Shown: positions 58,764 through 64,000 of the stretch, one piece after another
Layout: each line of letters starts with the position of its first letter
Position numbering within the stretch: position 1 is the stretch's first letter
Notes under the pieces: generated by a model
Database searches by the model: none
The model's input: only the letters and a program-made list of their open reading frames with translations
What the model was told of the DNA's origin: nothing
Translations under genes and position numbers: made by a program
Source: Synechococcus sp. M16CYN
GTDB taxonomy: Bacteria; Cyanobacteriota; Cyanobacteriia; PCC-6307; Cyanobiaceae
DNA length: 64,000 nt
Direction: 5' to 3'
Assembly: GCF_040371545.1 (NCBI RefSeq)
Contig: NZ_AP029048.1
Span: forward strand, 62,001-126,000

Positions 58764-59870
58764 GTGACTCGGCTTCTAATTGCTGCCAGTGGCACTGGCG
58801 GTCATTTATTTCCGGCTCTCGCTGTTGCCGAAGCTCTTGACAAGCATTGGCACGTGCGCTGGCTTGGGGTTCCTGATCGACTTGAAACCAAGCTAGTTCC
58901 AGCTCAATATGACTTAATCACCGTGCGTGCTGCAGGTCTGCAGGGCCAGGGTATCGACAAATTGCTACAGCTGTTTCGACTAGTGACGGCTAGCTTTACC
59001 GTGCGTAGCCTAATTCGGCGACATCAGATCGAAGCCGTATTCACTACAGGTGGATATATCTCAGCACCAGCTATTCTCGGGGCCCGCTGGTGCTGCGTCC
59101 CCGTTGTCTTGCACGAATCCAATGCCATCCCCGGCCGGGTGACCCGTCTGCTGGGGCGTTTGAGCTCCACTGTTGCTGTCGGATTGCCCGTAGCTGCCGG
59201 ACGTATTCCAGGCTGCCGCCCAGTGCTTACAGGTACACCAGTGCGCTCCGCGTTTCTCACTCCTCAACCCCTACCAGCCTGGGTCCCTACCGGATCGGGA
59301 CCCTTGCTTGTGGTGATGGGCGGTAGCCAAGGCGCCGTTAACCTGAATCGCATGGTTCAAGCTGTGCTTCCAAGTCTTTTACAGCAGGGTTGTCGAGTGG
59401 TACATCTCACCGGCAGCAACGAGTCTGATATGAACCAGCTTCAGCATCCTCAATTGGTGGAACGCCGCTTCAGTGACGAGATTCCTGGCTTACTGCAACA
59501 CGCTGATCTCGCGATTAGCCGCGCTGGCGCCGGTAGCCTGAGTGAACTTGCGGTGTGTGGTACTCCTACAATTTTAGTGCCTTTTCCACAGGCGGTAGAT
59601 CAGCACCAAGACGCAAATGCTGCCTGTGCTGCTGAATTCGGCGGTGCGGTAATTGTGCATCAACACGCTCCGGATCATCCTGCACTAGACAACACCATCC
59701 GACGGTTGCTGGGACACCGACTGGGACAAGTGAATGCAGTACCTGGATGGCTTGATAGAATGCGCATCGGCATGGAGAAATTAGCCGAACGAGATGCAAA
59801 TATACGGATGGCCATGTTGCTCCAAGACCTGATTAATGACCTAAGTTCAAACCAAGGGCAGTTGTTTTAA
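58764..59870 (+). CDS. murG: UDP-GlcNAc:undecaprenyl-PP-MurNAc-pentapeptide GlcNAc transferase (MurG)
   Basis: Makes lipid II from lipid I at the inner face of the plasma membrane. N-terminal donor-loop [18 protein letters not shown] (about residues 7-24), [25 protein letters not shown] (lipid I pocket) and C-terminal [25 protein letters not shown]-type GT-B text, here split as [14 protein letters not shown] and [14 protein letters not shown]. About 368 residues. GTG 58764 fits the family start; GTG 58746 adds six residues. The 3' end overlaps the convergent CobD-like gene by 24 bases. Confidence 0.95.
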   Translation: MTRLLIAASGTGGHLFPALAVAEALDKHWHVRWLGVPDRLETKLVPAQYDLITVRAAGLQGQGIDKLLQLFRLVTASFTVRSLIRRHQIEAVFTTGGYISAPAILGARWCCVPVVLHESNAIPGRVTRLLGRLSSTVAVGLPVAAGRIPGCRPVLTGTPVRSAFLTPQPLPAWVPTGSGPLLVVMGGSQGAVNLNRMVQAVLPSLLQQGCRVVHLTGSNESDMNQLQHPQLVERRFSDEIPGLLQHADLAISRAGAGSLSELAVCGTPTILVPFPQAVDQHQDANAACAAEFGGAVIVHQHAPDHPALDNTIRRLLGHRLGQVNAVPGWLDRMRIGMEKLAERDANIRMAMLLQDLINDLSSNQGQLF

Positions 59871-60920
59871 CTCTTGTTGAAGGGCGCGGGTAATGCGGCG
59901 ATTGCCTAGAGGGCTTTGAAAACCGATCCGTAGCCAGCACTCCCCTAATCCATCAAAGGAGCGACAGTCTCGAAGCAAGATCCGGTGGCGCTGCTCAAGT
60001 GCTTCTCTCAATGGGACAAGGGATTGTTTTGCACGGATTAACAGAAAGTTGGCTGCCGAAGGCATCGGCCTGATTCCTGGCAACTCAGCTAGGTGTCGCA
60101 ACAACCAGGCACCCTCTTGTGCCGTCCATTGCTGAACTTTGTGGCACCAAGATCGATGACGGCGGCGGTCGGTGATGAGCTTCACTCCCATGGCGGAAGC
60201 TATACCATTCACAGGCCAGGGATCACGCCATTCCGCCCAACGTCGAAGACGTTCGGGCTGGCTAACGGCGTAGCCCAGTCTCACCCCGGCAATGCCAAAT
60301 AACTTAGTAAGACTGCGTATTACGACAAGATTAGGATATTCAGGTACCAGCTGAATTAGCGACTGACTATCACCGTCAGCGACAAGAGGAAGAAAAGCCT
60401 CATCACAAATTACCAGTGCGAATTTCTGCAGCAACACCTTTAAAGATGCTCGACTCCAAAGCTGCCCCGTGGGGTTATGGGGATTACAGATCCATAGGAC
60501 GTCACCATTGCCAGGGCTTGGAAGGATCTGAGGAAACTGAGCTGACCAATCCAATGGCATTGGTCGCTGAATAATTGTGGCACCCCAACATCGCAAGGCG
60601 CGACCATAGTCGGCAAAGCAAGGGGTGGGCAGCACATTGGAACCGGCGGCAGCTGCATCCCGAGCAGCCCAGGTAAACAATTCAGCTGCACCATTCCCTG
60701 GAAGAACTAATGCTGCATCAAGACAGTGATGCGTTGCAATAGCAGTTCTCAGGGCTTGGTATTGACGGTCTGGATAGTCGCGTAGCGTTTCAACCGACCA
60801 TGTGTCGTATAATGGTGTCCAGGGAACTAACGATGCGCTCGCATCTAGCAGCGCGGATGATTGACAACCCAAGGCTTCCCCCAATGTCACCCGGTTACCG
60901 CCATGGCGCTCGACAGCCAT
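59847..60920 (-). CDS. CobD/HisC-type pyridoxal-phosphate aminotransferase (probable threonine-phosphate decarboxylase)
   Basis: Fold type I PLP enzyme, 357 residues. It starts [14 protein letters not shown] and has FSASLVP-like [12 protein letters not shown], the N-terminal pattern of CobC/CobD enzymes that decarboxylate threonine phosphate to aminopropanol phosphate for cobalamin. [11 protein letters not shown] and the PLP lysine in [17 protein letters not shown] follow. HisC-type activity is the alternative, and the HisC-like protein at 40462-41571 may share that role. Convergent with murG; 242 empty bases separate it from pyrD. Confidence 0.82.
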   Translation of the reverse strand: MAVERHGGNRVTLGEALGCQSSALLDASASLVPWTPLYDTWSVETLRDYPDRQYQALRTAIATHHCLDAALVLPGNGAAELFTWAARDAAAAGSNVLPTPCFADYGRALRCWGATIIQRPMPLDWSAQFPQILPSPGNGDVLWICNPHNPTGQLWSRASLKVLLQKFALVICDEAFLPLVADGDSQSLIQLVPEYPNLVVIRSLTKLFGIAGVRLGYAVSQPERLRRWAEWRDPWPVNGIASAMGVKLITDRRRHRSWCHKVQQWTAQEGAWLLRHLAELPGIRPMPSAANFLLIRAKQSLVPLREALEQRHRILLRDCRSFDGLGECWLRIGFQSPLGNRRITRALQQELKQLPLV

Positions 60921-61096
60921 CTGAACCTTTAAATAGAACTCAAGAACATCTCCAGCGGGACTTCCGCTCTACCTCACTCCAACCCGCTACCGTTGACACC
61001 TTATAAGAAACTCAGAGTGTAAGCAGATCAAGAAGCTTTCACGCTTGGCTGCGCATACTTGCTTAATAGGAATCTTGCCAAGATCAACAGATATAT

Positions 61097-61129
61097 GGTT
61101 GCAAAGTCAATTTGCAAATGAATGCAACC
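61097..61129. terminator. Nested inverted repeats downstream of pyrD
   Basis: GGTTGCA (61097-61103) can pair with TGCAACC (61123-61129), or TTGCAAA (61099-61105) with TTTGCAA (61111-61117): two mutually exclusive 7-bp stems. They lie 34 bases beyond the pyrD stop (minus strand) and about 180 bases upstream of the CobD-like gene. They may end the rnhA-pyrD transcript or act as a switch before the next gene; no clear T-run. Confidence 0.3.
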
Positions 61130-61162
61130 TGCAGATAAATTATGTTCGAACGCTGGTTACAG

Positions 61163-62356
61163 TCAGGTTTTCCAGGGAAGATTAGAACCCACAGCCTCAG
61201 TGATCGACTGCATACCATAGTGGTCAAGTTGCTCCTTTAACCCCTCAAGAATCCGCGGCACGAGATCTGGGCCCTTAAAGATCCAACCGGTGTAGAGCTG
61301 TACTAGAGAAGCTCCAGCAGTAATTCGCTCCCAGGCAGCCTCTGGGGAATCAATACCACCAACCCCAACTAGCGTGAGCGCAGGGCCAGCCACCGCACGC
61401 AAGCGGCGAATCACTTCTAGAGCTCGGCCACGCAGGGGCACGCCACTTAGCCCTCCTGCTTCTTCAATCAGAATCCGGCCAGTTTGGGACAAACGACGCT
61501 CAGCCAAGTCGAACCGATCGAGCGAGGTATTCACCGCAACCACGCCGGCCAGACCTTCTTCAAACGCAAGCCGGGCAATCGTGTCAATAGCCTCATCATC
61601 AAGATCAGGGTCGATTTTCACTAGCAATGGTGGACAGATTGCTAATCGACGGAAGCGCTCAACTAGTCGCTTAAGCTGAGCAGAATCTTGCAAATCACGT
61701 AGTCCGGGTGTGTTAGGGGAGCTGATGTTAATCACAGCGTAATCCGCCAATGGAGCTAACAGTTCCAGCGATGCAGCGTAATCTTCTGGAGCCTGCTCTA
61801 ACGTCGCGATCTTCGACTTACCCACATTGATCCCCAACACCGCGGGACGTTGTCCAGGGGATTTGAGGTACTGACGCACCAAGGTTTTTGACAATGCCCG
61901 TGCACCATTATTGTTAAATCCCATACGATTCAATGCTGCTTGCTCTGCCGTGAGGCGAAATAACCTTGGCTTAGGGTTCCCGGTTTGACTATGCCAAGTA
62001 ACGGTACCTACTTCCGCGAATCCAAATCCGAAGGAATCCCAGATCCCAGCAGCGACGCCGTTCTTGTCAAAGCCCGCCGCTAAGCCGACAGGGTTTGGAA
62101 ATCGGCAACCAAATAATATTTGTTCCAAACGGGTATCTTGGCGCTGCAGATTCGCCGCCATGCCATTAAGAACTGACGAAACCCCTGGCCAATAACGTCG
62201 CAAGCTGGCCTGTTGGAGAGCAGCTAGGGCCAACCGCGATAATTGCTCAGCATCTATTCTTTCGTTGTGCAAGAGAAATGAACTAAGCAAACGTCGGCAG
62301 AAAACTCGACTACCAAACGGATCAACCAAAAAAGATGGCGATACATGGAGCCTCAC
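61163..62356 (-). CDS. pyrD: Dihydroorotate dehydrogenase (quinone), class 2
   Basis: Membrane-associated FMN enzyme oxidising dihydroorotate with quinone, in pyrimidine synthesis. Family text: [15 protein letters not shown] (about 87-101), [34 protein letters not shown] (catalytic Ser) and [20 protein letters not shown] near the end. At 397 residues it carries an N-terminal helical part (about 1-60) that contacts the membrane in class 2 enzymes. The GTG start at 62356 overlaps the rnhA stop (GTGA), so the pair is coupled. Confidence 0.96.
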   Translation of the reverse strand: MRLHVSPSFLVDPFGSRVFCRRLLSSFLLHNERIDAEQLSRLALAALQQASLRRYWPGVSSVLNGMAANLQRQDTRLEQILFGCRFPNPVGLAAGFDKNGVAAGIWDSFGFGFAEVGTVTWHSQTGNPKPRLFRLTAEQAALNRMGFNNNGARALSKTLVRQYLKSPGQRPAVLGINVGKSKIATLEQAPEDYAASLELLAPLADYAVINISSPNTPGLRDLQDSAQLKRLVERFRRLAICPPLLVKIDPDLDDEAIDTIARLAFEEGLAGVVAVNTSLDRFDLAERRLSQTGRILIEEAGGLSGVPLRGRALEVIRRLRAVAGPALTLVGVGGIDSPEAAWERITAGASLVQLYTGWIFKGPDLVPRILEGLKEQLDHYGMQSITEAVGSNLPWKT

Positions 62357-63096
62357 GACTTACCTGAATTTGTATTGCGACGACGCAAACGCCAGTAACC
62401 GTTCTGATCAGGAACAATCAACCAATCACGCCATTCCCAGCTTCCATCTTTAGTCACCAGTTGTTTTAAGGGCTCCCCAACCAAGTGCTCCAACTCAGCC
62501 GTCGTGATGCTACACCCTCTCTCTGCCACTCGGTCAGCTAGCTCCAGGCGTGTCAGTGACTGATGTAGTTGAGCGGAGACCATATCGAGTTCTGTAGCAA
62601 GGGCGGGAACCGTGACTTTGTCATTAAAATTCAGCTTTGGGGCATAGCCATGTGAAAAAGCCACAGCAATGCGGTCTACTCGCTCGTTATCTGGATCACC
62701 GCTATGACCTTTCACGTGGGTAAATTGAGCATCGTCGAGACGCGCAGCGTCCAACGCTTTCCACAAATCTTGATTGAGCACAGGACTGCCGGCGGCCGTC
62801 CGCCAGCCTTTGCGTTTCCAACCTTTGATCCAAGACCCCAACCCATCAACTAAATACCTACTGTCAGTCCGTAACCTGAGGTCAGGATGGCGCGCGAGTT
62901 GTCTGAGACGCTCCAGTAACTTTAGGGCAGCCTGAAGCTCCATCCGGTTGTTTGTAGTGGCAGGGTTATAGCCACCGAACTCTTCAACGCTTCCATCTTC
63001 AAACCGTAACAGTACCCCCCAGCCGCCAGGGCCCGGGTTGCCGCGGCATGCACCATCTGCCGCAGCTGCTACCACTCGACCCCGTACATCAGCCAT
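62353..63096 (-). CDS. rnhA: Ribonuclease HI with C-terminal extension
   Basis: Cuts the RNA strand of RNA-DNA hybrids, removing primers and R-loops. Catalytic acids: D14 ([16 protein letters not shown]), E53 ([10 protein letters not shown]), D78 (TDSRY) and D141 with H131 ([15 protein letters not shown]). The enzyme core ends near residue 150; about 100 further residues follow ([17 protein letters not shown], then a Trp-rich end [19 protein letters not shown]), which may help bind nucleic acid. ATG 63096 is chosen; the frame is open to 63219 but that part overlaps the DUF3747 start. Coupled to pyrD. Confidence 0.93.
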   Translation of the reverse strand: MADVRGRVVAAAADGACRGNPGPGGWGVLLRFEDGSVEEFGGYNPATTNNRMELQAALKLLERLRQLARHPDLRLRTDSRYLVDGLGSWIKGWKRKGWRTAAGSPVLNQDLWKALDAARLDDAQFTHVKGHSGDPDNERVDRIAVAFSHGYAPKLNFNDKVTVPALATELDMVSAQLHQSLTRLELADRVAERGCSITTAELEHLVGEPLKQLVTKDGSWEWRDWLIVPDQNGYWRLRRRNTNSGKS

Positions 63097-63147
63097 TGGT
63101 TTTCTCCTGCAAAATTCAGTAGAACACAGGTTCTCTCTGAGCCGCGC

Positions 63148-63966
63148 ATGCGGAAAACCTACCCCCAGACTGTTATAGGACTGCTCTTTGTATTCCTGCC
63201 CAGTGAGCTCGCGGCCCAAGGTTTATTTAAGAGCCAGCCCTTGGCTCAAGAACGTTTCGCTGTTTTGGCACAGCCCATTAACAAAACTGGTTGGAAGTTG
63301 TTGGTACTTGAACAGATCAAACGTGAGCCCTTGTGCTGGGAGTTGCGGACAGATGGTCTAATCGAACCTACCCTGAACAATTTTAACTTTACTGGCATTT
63401 GCAGTCGCTATCTCGACAGCAATAACTATTCCCTTCGCAATAAGGGCACTGATCTTGGAACACACTTTCGATTACGCTTAAAACAGAGAGGTTCTACGTT
63501 AAACCTACATGTCATCGACCCAAGTCGGAGAAGACCGACCCTGATTGCCCGAGCTACTGTGCCTCACAGACGCCGCAATGGTCTCGTGCCCCTAAAGCTG
63601 ATCGATGGCTGGCAGCTTGAGCGACGCGTCTATCAAGGGCGAACTCTTAACCATCTTTACTTTTCTAATCCTGGCCCTGTACAGACACTCATGACGAGTT
63701 CTATGCACAGAGGTGAGAGTTTAAGCTTCTTGAAGTCCGGCCTGTCATCAGTTCCAAGTATGCCGCCACCTGTCTTATCGGCTCCGCGTCAGGTAACTGC
63801 TTCTCGACACCATAGTCAATGGCTCGGCTTGTCATCAGTTCCAAGCATGCCGCCACCTGTCTTATCGGCCCCGCGTCAGGTAACTGCTTCTCGACAACGC
63901 AATCAACGTCTTTTTAGCACAGAGCCAATACCCATTGAGGTGATTCCTTACAACCGCCAACGCTGA
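63148..63966 (+). CDS. DUF3747 domain-containing secreted protein with tandem repeat
   Basis: A 272-residue protein of unknown function. A signal peptide (residues 1-23: hydrophobic [15 protein letters not shown] after MRKTYPQT) is followed by the DUF3747 domain (about 30-180), with [28 protein letters not shown] and [19 protein letters not shown], close to family members in cyanobacteria. After it, residues 198-226 and 227-255 form a tandem repeat of 29 residues ([20 protein letters not shown] in each), then a short tail. The repeat is Pro- and Ser-rich, like a linker or wall-spanning stalk. Divergent from rnhA (51 bases). Confidence 0.88.
   Translation: MRKTYPQTVIGLLFVFLPSELAAQGLFKSQPLAQERFAVLAQPINKTGWKLLVLEQIKREPLCWELRTDGLIEPTLNNFNFTGICSRYLDSNNYSLRNKGTDLGTHFRLRLKQRGSTLNLHVIDPSRRRPTLIARATVPHRRRNGLVPLKLIDGWQLERRVYQGRTLNHLYFSNPGPVQTLMTSSMHRGESLSFLKSGLSSVPSMPPPVLSAPRQVTASRHHSQWLGLSSVPSMPPPVLSAPRQVTASRQRNQRLFSTEPIPIEVIPYNRQR
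63738..63911 (+). repeat. Tandem duplication, 2 x 87 bases, inside the DUF3747 gene
   Basis: Copy one (63738-63824) and copy two (63825-63911) are offset by exactly 87 bases (29 codons). The first 70 or so bases differ at only three positions, all silent third-codon changes; the last part is more diverged (HHSQWLG against QRNQRLF). The near identity suggests a fairly recent duplication, or repeat-number turnover by slippage. Confidence 0.9.
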
Positions 63967-64000
63967 TTATTGGCATCGTGCCAGTTGACAGAGAGAACAG

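Noticed and set aside
1-64000. Mobile elements, CRISPR arrays, toxin-antitoxin or defence systems
   Set aside because: Looked for transposase text, terminal repeats, regularly spaced repeats and defence-type domains on both strands; none found.

Overview
The window looks like a piece of the chromosome of a picocyanobacterium of the Synechococcus/Prochlorococcus/Cyanobium (alpha-cyanobacterial) group. The evidence is the gene content: NDH-1 subunits of the cyanobacterial type, the Mg-protoporphyrin IX methyltransferase ChlM, a phylloquinone (menA/menC/menE/menF) cluster, an Rre1/ycf29-type response regulator, and DUF3352, DUF3104, DUF3285 and DUF3747 proteins. The gene order also matches what I remember of that group. 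No search was run, so the exact lineage is inference.

Layout. 1-2549: end of ndhF, then ndhD. 2966-6382: scpA, an NDP-sugar pyrophosphorylase, metF and a small PedR-like LuxR regulator. 6538-12011 (minus): one long run gltA-ndhA-ndhI-ndhG-ndhE-nadK-CYTH. 12442-24514: DUF3352 protein, trpB, cysC, a dead AI-2E permease gene, purE, nagA, chlM, rre1 and a cysteine desulfurase, all separated by unusually long empty spacers. 25285-33159: rsmH and ndhH, a DHNA-CoA thioesterase, then menA-menC-menE facing menF. 33166-37420: gshB, grxC, prfB (with its programmed frameshift), a DUF3285 mini-protein, ybeY, dgkA and trpG. 38311-46542: two small proteins, asparaginase, a HisC-type aminotransferase, argS, nadC, mnmE and a DUF2062 protein. 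46543-49134: 2.6 kb with no recognisable gene. 49135-63966: rel, a fused peptide-ABC ATPase, a RluD-type pseudouridine synthase, rbgA, a universal stress protein, pgk, a secreted hypothetical, murG, a CobD-like aminotransferase, pyrD, rnhA and a DUF3747 protein.

How it works together. Almost everything is core metabolism: the thylakoid NDH-1 complex (F, D, A, I, G, E, H), phylloquinone for photosystem I, chlorophyll synthesis, carbon fixation (pgk), NAD(P) supply (nadC, nadK), glutathione and glutaredoxin, amino-acid, purine and pyrimidine synthesis, peptidoglycan, and translation or ribosome maturation. Many neighbours overlap by 1-4 bases (ndhI/ndhG, menA/menC/menE, hisC/ansA, usp/rbgA/rlu, rnhA/pyrD), which suggests operons with coupled translation.

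State of the genome. Stretches longer than about 90 bases without a gene add up to roughly 12.6 kb, about 20 percent of the window. That is a lot for this group. A clear pseudogene (AI-2E permease, at least five stops plus a frameshift), a cysteine desulfurase with no ordinary start codon, and a pgk whose reading frame breaks in a 12-G tract add to the picture. I infer a lineage undergoing genome decay, for example a host-associated picocyanobacterium, though the pgk break may be a sequencing artefact. I found no mobile element, CRISPR array, rRNA or tRNA gene, and no convincing new multi-gene system. The observations most worth checking are the pgk G-tract, the desulfurase start, the large gene-less gap and the fresh tandem duplication in the DUF3747 gene.
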